Shown here piece after piece: positions 1-8,075 of a stretch of DNA of 64,000 nt (the stretch's first letter is position 1; every line of letters starts with the position of its first letter). Under the pieces are notes generated by a model, which was not told where the DNA came from, made no database searches, and saw only the letters and a list, made by a program, of their open reading frames with translations. The position numbers were made by a program, and so were the translations under genes. The stretch is from Natronococcus sp. A-GB7 (lineage in GTDB: Archaea > Halobacteriota > Halobacteria > Halobacteriales > Natrialbaceae), in the NCBI RefSeq assembly GCF_029688865.1, contig NZ_JARUKV010000004.1, forward strand, positions 1 through 64,000. The letters run 5' to 3'.

Positions 1-71
1 CTAACGCGAGTCGTTCGCGATAGTCCGAATACCGAAGCCGCGCGATCAGCGACTGAGAGGGACGCAGCCCG

Positions 72-521
72 CTACTCGTCGACCGGGGACTTGACGACCG
101 TCACCGGACGATCGGACATGTTCACGACTCGCTCCGCGACACTCCCCAGTAGCTGTCGATACTCGCCCGAGCGGTTCTTCGAACCGACCACCGTGAGTCC
201 GATATCGGCTTCGTCGCCGTACCTGAGGATCTCCTCGTGGGGAACGCCGTGGCGGACCGCCTGGGTCGTCTCGACGCCGGCGGCCTCGGCTTCCTCGGCG
301 ATCGCCTCGACGGCGTCGGTGCCGGCCTGCTCTAAGGCGCTCTCGAGGCCCTCGAACTCGTGGACGTACTCGTCGCCGGGATACGAGCTGTAGGCGTCGG
401 TGTCGACGACGTACAGGACGTGCAGTTCGGCGTCGTACCGCTCGGCCGCGTCGATCGCGTGATCGATCGCGTCGTCGATTCCGGCACTCATGTCCGTCGG
501 CAGCAGGAGTCGATCGTACAT
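72..521 (-). CDS. Universal stress protein, UspA family
   Basis: Single-domain UspA protein of 149 aa, a cytosolic ATP-binding alpha/beta protein of the stress-response superfamily; its exact role is not known from sequence. The family N-terminus is seen at MYDRLLLPTD, so the start is placed there rather than at an in-frame ATG 16 codons upstream. The C-terminal nucleotide-binding pattern is present in the form GSKNRSG followed by LLGSVAERV. It is the first of five UspA genes in the first 8 kb and is divergent from the ABC1-type kinase downstream. The 71 bases before it show no recognisable gene. Confidence 0.92.
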   Translation of the reverse strand: MYDRLLLPTDMSAGIDDAIDHAIDAAERYDAELHVLYVVDTDAYSSYPGDEYVHEFEGLESALEQAGTDAVEAIAEEAEAAGVETTQAVRHGVPHEEILRYGDEADIGLTVVGSKNRSGEYRQLLGSVAERVVNMSDRPVTVVKSPVDE

Positions 522-635
522 ACTCGAGCAAACGCGAGCGAGCATCATATGCCCAACCCCGAGTTCCAAGGAGCTGGGAGAGAACGAAAGGAATCCGTCC
601 GTACAGCTGCCGCCTGGATTGCCAGGGTGCTGACG

Positions 636-640
636 TATTT
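636..640 (+). promoter_or_regulatory. TATA-like box for the mini-ORF/ABC1 kinase transcript
   Basis: A/T-rich TATTT centred 27 bp upstream of the ATG at 665, the spacing typical of leaderless haloarchaeal genes. It points to transcription starting at the 13-codon mini-ORF rather than at the kinase start at 703. Inference from spacing only. Confidence 0.35.
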
Positions 641-664
641 GTGACCGGGAGTCGAACGCCCACT

Positions 665-706
665 ATGGACAGCGAGACGATCGCCCACGGCGCCCTCGAG
701 CGATGA
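665..706 (+). CDS. 13-codon mini-ORF overlapping the ABC1 kinase start (possible leader)
   Basis: ATG at 665 opens a 13-codon frame whose TGA stop shares an ATGA overlap with the start of the next gene. A TATA-like element lies 27 bp before it, so the mRNA would begin at this ATG. The arrangement suggests translation of the kinase by termination-reinitiation after a leader peptide. No homology can be claimed; the frame could also be chance, or the kinase could use an internal start. Confidence 0.35.
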   Translation: MDSETIAHGALER

Positions 707-2265
707 TCGGCTACTACCTGCGGTACGTCCAGGTTCTGCTTCGGTTTCTCCCCGTCGCACTCGCCCTCCTCCGGGATCGGCGGCGATTCCTCCTGTTCGG
801 CCCGCCCCGGCGGGTGTCGACAGCGATCCACCGCGAGCGGGCCGAACGGCTCACCGAGACGATGCTCGCGCTCGGACCCGCGTTTATCAAGGTCGGTCAG
901 GTGCTGTCGACGCGCCCGGACGTCGTTCCTCCGACGTACGTCGAGGTCTTCGCGAGCCTGCAGGACGAAGTCCCCGAAAACACGGGCGGGGATCCGCTGA
1001 CCGTCCTCGCGGACGAACTCGGCGACGAACTCGATCTCGAGACCATCGAGACCGTCGCGGGCGGTTCACTCGCGTTCGTCTACACCGCCGAGTACGAGGG
1101 CGAGCGGATCGCGCTGAAGGTTCGCCGTCCGGGGCTGGTCGAGATGATCGAGCGTGACCTCCGAGTTATCCGGGGGCTGGTCCCGCTGCTTTCCGCGTTC
1201 GCCGACGAGCGCCAGCGCTACTCGCTCGAAAACGTCGCCGACGACTTCGAGGCGATCATCCTCGAGGAGCTCGACTTTGCCCGGGAGGCCTCGATCATGG
1301 ACGACATCGGCGAAAACTTCGCCGACGACGACCGGGTCGTCGTCCCGGAAACGTACGAGGAGCTCTGCTCCGACCGCGTGATCGCCATGGAGTACGTCGA
1401 GGGCCGGAAGATCACCGACGAGGGCGCCCTTGCCGCGGCCGGAACCGACCCGACCGAGATGGCGACCCTGATCGCCCGAACCTACCTGAAGATGGGGCTG
1501 GTCGACGGCGTGTTCCACGCCGACCCGCATCCGGGAAACCTCGCGGTAACCGACGACGGACGGCTCGTCATCTACGACTACGGGATGAGCCAGCGGCTCA
1601 CATCCCAGGAACAGGAAGACATCGCAAGTCTGTATCGCACGCTCGTTCGTCGGGACGTCGACGGCCTGTTGAACGCGCTCATCGCGCTCGAGGTGCTCGA
1701 ACCGACCGTCGACCGTGTCGCCGTCAGGCGGGTCCTCGAGCTGGTGATCGAGAACCTCGAGGGTCGCTCGGAGATCACCTGGCGGGCGATCATCACGGAG
1801 CTGCTGTCGATGCTCCACGATTTCCCGTTCCGGATCCCGCCGAACGTGATGTTGCTCGTCAGGGTCGGCACGGTCGGTGAGGGGGTCTGTCGGAGCCTCG
1901 ACCCCGAGTTCGACTTCCTCGCGGCGACGCGGTCGTTTCTGGTCGACCACGGCTTCATCGAGAGCGAGATCGAGGCGCTGCTCGCGGAGACCCGGGCCGA
2001 CCTGCGCGAGTCGGCGCCGGTCCTCGCCCGGGCTCCCGCCCGGTTCGATAGCGTCTTCGGCCAGCTCGAGCGAGGCGAACTCGTCGTCAGAACCGATCCC
2101 GTCGATCCGCCCAGCGGGGGCGATCCTGCAGTCGGGTACGCCGTCGTCGCCGGCGCGCTGTTCGTCGCCGCGGCCGTGCTGACGCTTCACGGCCAGCCCT
2201 ACGAGATCCCGTCGCTGCTCGCCGCGGCCGTCGCGTTCGTCCAGTACGTGCGGGCGCGGCGGTAG
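703..2265 (+). CDS. ABC1/UbiB/ADCK family atypical kinase
   Basis: A 520-aa member of the ABC1 (UbiB/COQ8) protein-kinase-like family, which supports isoprenoid lipid or quinone metabolism as an ATPase/kinase at membranes. The family signature KxGQ is at residues 63-66. The ATP lysine lies in ALKVRRPG, the catalytic loop is HADPHPGN, and the metal-binding motif reads YDYGM in place of DFG. The Ala-rich loop of UbiB is here GGSLAFVY. The last ~50 residues form one or two hydrophobic helices, as in bacterial UbiB. The start overlaps a mini-ORF by ATGA. The biological substrate is unknown. Confidence 0.9.
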   Translation: MIGYYLRYVQVLLRFLPVALALLRDRRRFLLFGPPRRVSTAIHRERAERLTETMLALGPAFIKVGQVLSTRPDVVPPTYVEVFASLQDEVPENTGGDPLTVLADELGDELDLETIETVAGGSLAFVYTAEYEGERIALKVRRPGLVEMIERDLRVIRGLVPLLSAFADERQRYSLENVADDFEAIILEELDFAREASIMDDIGENFADDDRVVVPETYEELCSDRVIAMEYVEGRKITDEGALAAAGTDPTEMATLIARTYLKMGLVDGVFHADPHPGNLAVTDDGRLVIYDYGMSQRLTSQEQEDIASLYRTLVRRDVDGLLNALIALEVLEPTVDRVAVRRVLELVIENLEGRSEITWRAIITELLSMLHDFPFRIPPNVMLLVRVGTVGEGVCRSLDPEFDFLAATRSFLVDHGFIESEIEALLAETRADLRESAPVLARAPARFDSVFGQLERGELVVRTDPVDPPSGGDPAVGYAVVAGALFVAAAVLTLHGQPYEIPSLLAAAVAFVQYVRARR

Positions 2266-2375
2266 GTGTCGGCCGGAGAGAGAAAGTAGCGGCGAACGGG
2301 CGCAACCGACTCGAGTCCGCCCTTCGCCGCCAGCCGCCACCCGAACTTATCCCCTCCGCGCGAGAACGGGAGCGC

Positions 2376-2813
2376 ATGTACGACCGAATCCTCGTGCCGA
2401 CCGACGGCAGCGAGTACGCCGAGGCGGCCGCCGAGCGGGCGTTCGACCTCGCCGAGACGACCGACGCGGCGGTGTTCGTCGTCTGCGTCGTCGAGGAGGG
2501 ACCGCTGGGCTCCGTTCGACTCCCCGGCGACGGCGCCAGCGCCGCCGAGGCGTTCGCCGAGCGCGCCGAGACGTTCGTCGGCCGCCTCGAGAAGCGAGCC
2601 CGGGAGCGCGGTCTCGAGGTCGAGACCGAGATCCGCCAGGGCGTTCCGGTCCGGGAGCTGCTCGCCTACGCCGACGAGGTCGGCGCGGCGGTCGCCGTTA
2701 TGGGCTCTCGAGGTCGGGGCGGGGTCAGCCGGATGATGCTCGGCAGCGTCACCGACGGCGTCACCAGGGAGGGGGATCTCGACGTCCTCGTCGTCGGCGA
2801 CGGCAAACCGTAG
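2376..2813 (+). CDS. Universal stress protein, UspA family
   Basis: A 145-aa single-domain UspA protein. It opens with MYDRILVPTDGSEYAE, the canonical first strand with the adenine-contacting Asp. It ends with the complete ATP-binding pattern GSRGRGG, nine residues, then GSV, which marks the ATP-binding subclass. It lies 110 bp downstream of the ABC1-type kinase on the same strand. It is not clear whether it is co-transcribed. Confidence 0.94.
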   Translation: MYDRILVPTDGSEYAEAAAERAFDLAETTDAAVFVVCVVEEGPLGSVRLPGDGASAAEAFAERAETFVGRLEKRARERGLEVETEIRQGVPVRELLAYADEVGAAVAVMGSRGRGGVSRMMLGSVTDGVTREGDLDVLVVGDGKP

Positions 2814-2829
2814 TCGGCGCTCGAGGAAT

Positions 2830-3237
2830 TCAGTCCGTTCGGTCGGCGATCGCCCGCGAACGCCGGCCGATCCCCCAGCCGAACAGCGCGAGGCCGAGGA
2901 AGATTCCGATCGCCTGGAGGACGTACGCCTCCGGGAGTTCCTCGGGGGGCACCCCCCAGGCCTCGAGCCCGAGGCTCAGGAGCAGTAAGACGAGCACGAG
3001 CCCGAGCCCGGCGTCGGCGCTTCGCATGCTCGGCAGCGCTTCGGGCGAGGAAAAGCCCCGTCCCAGCGCGTAGAACACCAGCGTGAACGGCACCCAGCCG
3101 CCGACCACGTACAACACTGCTCGAGAGCCGTCGCCCGCGAGGACGTCTCGAGGGACCAACACGCCGTAGACGAAACCGACCGCGATCAGACTGGCGACGA
3201 GCAGGAGGCGGGCACCCGAGTCGCTCCGTGAATCCAT
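2830..3237 (-). CDS. Four-TM integral membrane protein of unknown function
   Basis: A 135-aa polytopic protein with about four hydrophobic segments: LLLVASLIAVGFVYG, AVLYVVGGWVPFTLVFYAL, LVLVLLLLSLGL and AIGIFLGLALFGWG. Ends are Arg-rich (RRSRAIADR at the C-terminus). The start is placed at MDSRSDS because a TATA-like tagtttgaac sits about 28 bp upstream of 3237; an in-frame ATG ten codons earlier is the alternative. It is convergent with the upstream UspA gene. I do not recognise the family. Confidence 0.7.
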   Translation of the reverse strand: MDSRSDSGARLLLVASLIAVGFVYGVLVPRDVLAGDGSRAVLYVVGGWVPFTLVFYALGRGFSSPEALPSMRSADAGLGLVLVLLLLSLGLEAWGVPPEELPEAYVLQAIGIFLGLALFGWGIGRRSRAIADRTD

Positions 3238-3308
3238 CACCGACTGTTCGCCCCCTGAACTGTTCAAACTACCGCTCAGTTCCCGTTGTCGGCTCGAGCG
3301 CGACTCGA

Positions 3309-4055
3309 TCAGTCCTCGAGGTGTCCCCGAACCCGCTCGGCGGTGTCGCGCAACAGCGGGACGTCGTCGGTGAAGACCTCGATCGCGACAGTGCCGCCGA
3401 ATCCGCCGAGCCGATCGGCGACGATCCCGTAGTCGATCTCGCCGGCACCCAGCGGGAGGTGGGTGTCGCCTCGGCTCCGGGCGTCGTGGACGTGCAAGTG
3501 GCTGACGAGGTCGCCGTACCCCGAGAGAAAGCGCTCGACGCCGTCGTCGCCGTCCTCCATGTAGGCGTGGCCGACGTCGAAACAGACCGACGTGTCGGTC
3601 TCACGGGCCAGATCGCCCAGCACCGACAGCGGCAGTCCGCGCTTCTGGTGGCCGACGTTCTCGACGACGAGTTCGACCCCGGCGTCGGCGCCGGCGTCGG
3701 CGATGGCGGCCAGCTGCTCGGCGAACACCGGCCGGAGGTCCGTATCGTGTGGGTTCCGGGTCGTCCCGTGGAGGACCGCCTTCTCGGCGCCCACCGAGCC
3801 GGCCCACTCGAGCAGCTCCCGCTGGTAGGCGAGGATCGCGTCGTTGATCCCATCGACGGGCGTCACGACGACCTGCTTGAACGGCAGGTGGACACAGAGG
3901 TCGGCGCCTTCCCGCTCGAGGAGCCGTTCGAGGCGGTCGGTGTCGATTCCGTTCGGATCCGTCCCTTCGCCGATCGACAGCTCGAGCAGGTCGAAGCCGT
4001 CGATCGTTCGGTCGGCGCGCTCGAGTGAGTCGCCGACGGTGAGGCCGAGGTCCAT
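3309..4055 (-). CDS. Xylose isomerase-like TIM-barrel protein (sugar phosphate isomerase/epimerase, AP endonuclease 2 family)
   Basis: A 248-aa predicted TIM-barrel metal enzyme of the AP_endonuc_2 / sugar isomerase superfamily. Metal-ligand candidates include LCVHLPF (~residue 57), VLHGTTRNPHD, VVENVGHQ with its Glu, CFDVGHAYM (DxxH) and HLHVHDARSRGD (HxHD), followed by the barrel-closing AIEVFTD. These signatures support a divalent-metal isomerase or epimerase, but not its sugar. It lies 42 bp from the membrane-protein ORF behind it. The length fits the shorter archaeal members. Confidence 0.85.
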   Translation of the reverse strand: MDLGLTVGDSLERADRTIDGFDLLELSIGEGTDPNGIDTDRLERLLEREGADLCVHLPFKQVVVTPVDGINDAILAYQRELLEWAGSVGAEKAVLHGTTRNPHDTDLRPVFAEQLAAIADAGADAGVELVVENVGHQKRGLPLSVLGDLARETDTSVCFDVGHAYMEDGDDGVERFLSGYGDLVSHLHVHDARSRGDTHLPLGAGEIDYGIVADRLGGFGGTVAIEVFTDDVPLLRDTAERVRGHLED

Positions 4056-4115
4056 ACCGGATCAGGGGTCGCCGGCCTCATAGTTCCGCCGCTGGGCCGA
4101 CGATGAGTTGCCGGA

Positions 4116-4706
4116 TTAGACGCCCGGGATCGGCGCCAGCGTGATTCCGTACATCGCCGCGACGGTGATCCCGATCGTGCCGGCGACCAGCGGCGGCCAG
4201 ACCCGGGTGCTCGAGACCGAGGGGGCGACGCTCGCCCCGCCGATGGATTTCACGAGCAGTTCGATCGCGAACAGGCTCGTGGTCGCGGCCGCGGAGATCA
4301 TACAGAACGGACAGATCGCGCCGATGACCCCCAGCTGGAGGTAGACGAAGTACGCCGAGGCGGCGAGTCCGCCACCGGTGATCAGGAAGATCCCTCGCTC
4401 GAGCAGCGGCGATTTCGTCTCGAGCCAGAGCCCCCCGAGGACGATCATCGTGGCGTAGTAGCCGGCGCCGAGCAGCGCCAGCGGAATCGGCCCGATGTAG
4501 GCCCACGCGCTCGTGATCACGGCCAGACTCCCCTCGGGCTCGATCCCCGCGGGAAGCGGGAGCGCCCAGAAGTGCACTGCGGTGAGGAAGACGCTGGCTC
4601 CCCAGCCGATCACCGCGATGCCCAGGAAGGCACCGAGGAGCGTGTTTACGTACTCGCCGAGTCCCTGCGACCGTTCCAATCCGGTTTTCGTTGCGGTTTC
4701 TCCCAT
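4116..4706 (-). CDS. Vitamin K epoxide reductase (VKOR) family protein lacking the loop cysteines
   Basis: A 196-aa membrane protein of the VKOR family, which in most organisms re-oxidises thiol oxidoreductases using quinone. Four to five TM segments and the active-site motif CPFC (in GAICPFCMISA) are present. The family block before the second TM normally reads C-x-x-V-x-x-S; here it reads SLAVITSAWAYIG, and the whole protein has no cysteine outside CPFC. The start MGETATK is chosen because the 21 extra upstream codons run through the promoter. Function as a disulfide relay is therefore uncertain. Confidence 0.82.
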   Translation of the reverse strand: MGETATKTGLERSQGLGEYVNTLLGAFLGIAVIGWGASVFLTAVHFWALPLPAGIEPEGSLAVITSAWAYIGPIPLALLGAGYYATMIVLGGLWLETKSPLLERGIFLITGGGLAASAYFVYLQLGVIGAICPFCMISAAATTSLFAIELLVKSIGGASVAPSVSSTRVWPPLVAGTIGITVAAMYGITLAPIPGV

Positions 4707-4746
4707 TGTACTCTCGAATTGGAACCAGGCCGCCATAAGTCTTTGT

Positions 4747-4765
4747 ATAGTAAGCACAATACTAT
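4747..4765. promoter_or_regulatory. Inverted repeat upstream of the VKOR-family gene
   Basis: Perfect 6-bp arms ATAGTA and TACTAT separated by 7 bp, lying 41-59 bp upstream of the VKOR-family start in the divergent region shared with the tandem UspA gene. It could be an operator or part of the promoter. No regulator is assigned. Confidence 0.3.
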
Positions 4766-5016
4766 GCACTCTCCATATCGCCGGCGGCAGTGTAGAGCTT
4801 CCAGATCGAGCCCATTCGCGTCAATCTCTCGTTTCGCGGACCTCTCGGCAGCCATCCGAGAACACCCTGCTCCATATCTTGTACAATACATGCAAATTCG
4901 GTCGCTGGACTGTCGCGAGAACCATCGTCTCCCTCGAGGGACTGCCGACCGTCGTTTTATTTCCGTCGGCGTGGGAGACGGGACCGAGCGGGCCGACGCC
5001 CGCCTCCGATACGACC

Positions 5017-5898
5017 ATGCCACGCCACGTCCTCGTCCCCGTCGACGGATCCGATCGGGGGTTCGCCGGCCTGGAGTACTGCCTCGCGTCGTTTCCCGAC
5101 GCGTCACCGATCGCCCTGTTCGTCGCCGACCCCGCACGCGATCACACCGCGACCGTGGGATCGTCCGAGTCGACCGCCGAGCGCGCGAAAGAACGGGGAC
5201 AGCGGGTCCTCGAGCGCGCGACCGAACGCGCCGACGAACGCAGTCGCGAACTTCGAACCGAACTCCGAACGGGCACACCCCACACCGAGATCCTCGCGGT
5301 CGCCGACGAGGAGGGCGTGGATCACGTCGTCCTCGGCAGCCACGGACAGTCGCCGATCACCCGTCCCTTCCTCGGCCATGTGAGCGAGGCCGTCGTCCGC
5401 CGATCGTCCGTTTCGACGACGGTCGTTCCCGAGACGACCGCGGCGATCCGGGATCGGGACCTCCCCGGCGAGATCCTGGTCCCCCTCGACGGCTCCGAGC
5501 AGGCCGAGGCCGCGCTTGCCTACGCCCTCGAGACGTTTCCCGACGCCTCCCACACCGCCTTCCACGCCCTGGACCTCCCGTTCGATCGCCCACGATCGCA
5601 GGTCGAGGGGACGTATCTGGAGGCGATCCTCGAGGACCGCGAGCGTCGAGCCGAGGAGATCCTCGAGTCGGCGACGAGGCTGGCCGACGAACGCGGGACG
5701 ACGCTCGAGACCGAAACCGCGACCGGAGCGCCCGCGACAGCGATCGTCGAGCGCGTCGAGTCGGGCGGCTACGACCAGCTCGTCATGGGGAGTCACGGCC
5801 GATCGCTCGCGGCCCGGCTGTTCACGGGTTCGGTCGCCGAACGGGTCGCCCGCCGCTCGCCGCGGACGGTCACGCTGGTTCGCGGGGCGCCCGTCTAG
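5017..5898 (+). CDS. Tandem universal stress protein (two UspA domains)
   Basis: A 293-aa protein with two consecutive UspA domains, residues ~1-145 and ~150-293. Both open with the characteristic strand (HVLVPVDGSD and EILVPLDGSE). Domain 1 has GSHGQS...LGHV, with His replacing the usual Ser/Thr. Domain 2 keeps GSHGRS...TGSVAERV, so domain 2 looks the better ATP binder. The start is at MPRHVLVPV; a longer in-frame ORF reaching 4513 reads across noncoding DNA. It is convergent with the methyltransferase, only 6 bp apart. Confidence 0.92.
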   Translation: MPRHVLVPVDGSDRGFAGLEYCLASFPDASPIALFVADPARDHTATVGSSESTAERAKERGQRVLERATERADERSRELRTELRTGTPHTEILAVADEEGVDHVVLGSHGQSPITRPFLGHVSEAVVRRSSVSTTVVPETTAAIRDRDLPGEILVPLDGSEQAEAALAYALETFPDASHTAFHALDLPFDRPRSQVEGTYLEAILEDRERRAEEILESATRLADERGTTLETETATGAPATAIVERVESGGYDQLVMGSHGRSLAARLFTGSVAERVARRSPRTVTLVRGAPV

Positions 5899-5904
5899 AT
5901 CACC

Positions 5905-6609
5905 CTATCGCGGCCGACAGAGAACGATCTCGGCGGGCAGCCGCCAGACGGTCTCGTGGCGCGTCTCGAGAACCCGAAAGCCGGCCTCGCGCAGTGTCTC
6001 GGTGGCGTAGATCGGCCGACAGTCGACGGCGGTCGGCAACAGGTCGTGGACTCGCTCGTAGAACCACGTCGTCGGACCGAACCCGCTCCGGGAGAGCGAG
6101 ACGATACAGAGCCGCCCGTCCGGAGCGAGGACGCGTCGCCACTCGGCGAGGACGGCCGGGATCTCGGGCGTGTCGAAGAGCTCGAGGACGAAGCTCGCGA
6201 AGACGGCGTCGAAGGCGTCGTCGGCGAACGGCAGGCTCGCGCCGTCGCCCGCGATCACGACGCCTCGCTCGAGGCCGGCTCCGGCCAGCGCCCGTCGGGA
6301 CGCGCGACACATTCCGTCGGCGAGATCGGTCCCGACGGCGGTCCCCGTCGGGCCGACGTCCCTCGCGATGGCGACCAAGGCGGTGCCAGTCCCGCAGCCG
6401 ACGTCGAGGACGCGCTCGCCCGGCTCCGGGGCGAGCAGTTCGAGGCCGCTCGTCCGCGCCGGAGCCTCGAACGGATCGGCGACGGCGCCGTACCATCGGC
6501 TGAACGCGTCGTACCAGTTGCGGGCATCCCGCTTCGAACGGCGGACGCGGGCGATCGGCCCCGGCAGTCGGTCGGTCGCCTCGCTCGCGGCGTGCCTCTC
6601 GCTGGTCAC
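5905..6609 (-). CDS. Class I SAM-dependent methyltransferase (UbiE-like)
   Basis: A 234-aa Rossmann-fold methyltransferase. Motif I is VLDVGCGTGTA (~residue 66), the acidic loop is GTDLADGM, the motif II region has GDGASLPFADDAFDAVF, and motif III follows as RVLAPDGRL. These define SAM binding; the acceptor is unknown. Translation starts at GTG 6609, overlapping the stop of the DUF2267 gene by four bases (GTGA), so the two are probably translationally coupled. Confidence 0.88.
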   Translation of the reverse strand: MTSERHAASEATDRLPGPIARVRRSKRDARNWYDAFSRWYGAVADPFEAPARTSGLELLAPEPGERVLDVGCGTGTALVAIARDVGPTGTAVGTDLADGMCRASRRALAGAGLERGVVIAGDGASLPFADDAFDAVFASFVLELFDTPEIPAVLAEWRRVLAPDGRLCIVSLSRSGFGPTTWFYERVHDLLPTAVDCRPIYATETLREAGFRVLETRHETVWRLPAEIVLCRPR

Positions 6610-6995
6610 TCCTCGGCCGCCTCGATCAGCTCGAACAGCGGGTCGAAATCCTCGGGGAGCCCGTTGCGGGCCTTCTCGATGTTTCCGGGCGGGACGTCCT
6701 CGGCGACGATCGCGAGCAGCTGCTGGGCGTGGTAGTTGGCGTCCGATCGATCGACGCCCTCGCGCTCGGCGACCCGATCGAGGAACTCGTGGTAGTCGAA
6801 GCGCTGGCCGTGCGTGGCCTCGCTCAGGTAGCGGTCGATCTCCATCGGGAGCGGGCTGGCGAGGTCGGTCGCCTCCCCCTCCGGGAGCCGCTCGCCGAGC
6901 GTCGTCAACACCGCCCGGGTCGCCCGGACCGCCTGACCGAACTGTGCGTACTCGAGTCTGTGCTGGACCTGGCCGACGAATTCCTTGTAGTTCAT
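6606..6995 (-). CDS. DUF2267 family protein
   Basis: A 129-aa soluble, mainly helical acidic protein. The family opening MNYKEFVGQVQHR, followed by the helix ATRAVLTTLGERLPEGEA and the C-terminal LPEDFDPLFELI, is typical of DUF2267, a family of unknown function often found near stress genes. The start at 6995 is chosen because the in-frame ATG at 7058 adds 21 codons with no family similarity. The stop overlaps the GTG start of the methyltransferase. A decayed second copy of this family lies at 33.2 kb. Confidence 0.85.
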   Translation of the reverse strand: MNYKEFVGQVQHRLEYAQFGQAVRATRAVLTTLGERLPEGEATDLASPLPMEIDRYLSEATHGQRFDYHEFLDRVAEREGVDRSDANYHAQQLLAIVAEDVPPGNIEKARNGLPEDFDPLFELIEAAEE

Positions 6996-7075
6996 GGGTT
7001 GGGAGTCCTGGATCGTCTCGAGCCGCGAGCTCCAGGGAGCGAGTCGACGGCCGTACACCGCGAAGCGAAATAAAG

Positions 7076-7561
7076 CTACTCGGCGCCGCGGGATCGGTCG
7101 TCGGTCTCGCCGACGTCCGGAACGACCACGACCGGAATCGCCGCCTGTCGTACCAGCCGATCGGCGGTGCTTCCCAGGAGCGCCTCGGCGACGCCGCCCC
7201 GACCCGTCCGACCGACGACGAGCAGATCGATCGCCTGCTCCTCTACGTACTCGAGGATCGTCTCCGCCGGACGGCCGCGGCGAACCGCGCCCCGAACTTC
7301 GAGCCTGGGCGTGCGGTCACCGCAGGCGTCGACGACACCGTCGACGAGCTCCGTCCGCGCCCGGTCGAGGTCGGCGACCTCCGCGACGCCGAAGCGCATC
7401 GGGTTCGCCGTCGTGTCGACCACCGAGAGGACGTGGACGGTCGCCCCCTCGAGCTCGGCGAACTGGAGCGCTCGCTCGAGGGCGGCGTCGGCGGCGTCGC
7501 TCCCGTCGGTCGGGACGAGGATCGATCGAATCGACGCGTCGGGATCGTCGTCTTCGGTCAT
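7076..7561 (-). CDS. Universal stress protein, UspA family
   Basis: A 161-aa UspA protein. It carries a 12-residue acidic N-terminal tail before the usual SILVPTDGSD strand. The ATP-binding pattern is complete (GRTGRGG, nine residues, GSTADRLV). A short charged tail (DDRSRGAE) follows the domain. It is followed on the same strand by the DUF2267/methyltransferase pair 80 bp away and preceded by another UspA gene. Confidence 0.93.
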   Translation of the reverse strand: MTEDDDPDASIRSILVPTDGSDAADAALERALQFAELEGATVHVLSVVDTTANPMRFGVAEVADLDRARTELVDGVVDACGDRTPRLEVRGAVRRGRPAETILEYVEEQAIDLLVVGRTGRGGVAEALLGSTADRLVRQAAIPVVVVPDVGETDDRSRGAE

Positions 7562-7607
7562 CGTACCGACGGTTGGACCGCCGGACGCCTAACGGTTCGG
7601 TCCGCGA

Positions 7608-8012
7608 TCAGGCCGTCAGCACCGGTCGATCGACGCTCCTGACGAGCCGTTCGGCGCTGCTCCCGATCTCGCCGCCGGCGCCCAGCCCGCGGTTGCCGAG
7701 CACGACCAGATCCGCGTCGATCGCCGCGGCGTAGTCGCCGATCTCCTCGTGGGGTCGCCCTCGTCGGAGCTCCGTCGTCACCTCGCGGCCGGCGCGGCCC
7801 TCGAGGTCCTCGAGCACGCTCCGAGCGCGGTCCCGCAGGTCGTCGACGACCGTCCGATCGCCCGAGAGCATCGAGTCGCCGTACCGGTACGTGTCGACGA
7901 CTGAGATTCCGTGGAGGTCGGCGTCGAACGTCGACGCGAGATCGACCGCGTAGTCGACTGTGCGGCTCGCCGGATCGCTGCCGTCCGTCGCGACGAGGAT
8001 CGTCTCGTACAT
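7608..8012 (-). CDS. Universal stress protein, UspA family (shortened glycine loop)
   Basis: A 134-aa UspA protein beginning MYETILVATDGSD. Its C-terminal loop reads GNRGLGAGGEIGSSAERLV, so fewer residues separate the first Gly pair from GS than the usual nine. Nucleotide binding may therefore be altered. The start at 8012 is chosen over an in-frame ATG ten codons earlier because it matches the family N-terminus. It is transcribed toward the next UspA gene, 46 bp away. Confidence 0.92.
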   Translation of the reverse strand: MYETILVATDGSDPASRTVDYAVDLASTFDADLHGISVVDTYRYGDSMLSGDRTVVDDLRDRARSVLEDLEGRAGREVTTELRRGRPHEEIGDYAAAIDADLVVLGNRGLGAGGEIGSSAERLVRSVDRPVLTA

Positions 8013-8075
8013 GGCGTGGGGTCCCACCACCGGCCAGAACAAATAGGTTCCACCCCCGAGCGCGAGCGGTGGCCG

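Noticed and set aside
4572..6503. A 643-codon Arg-rich open frame over the tandem UspA gene and the methyltransferase
   Set aside because: Overlaps well-supported genes on both strands and has no domain; a GC-bias shadow.
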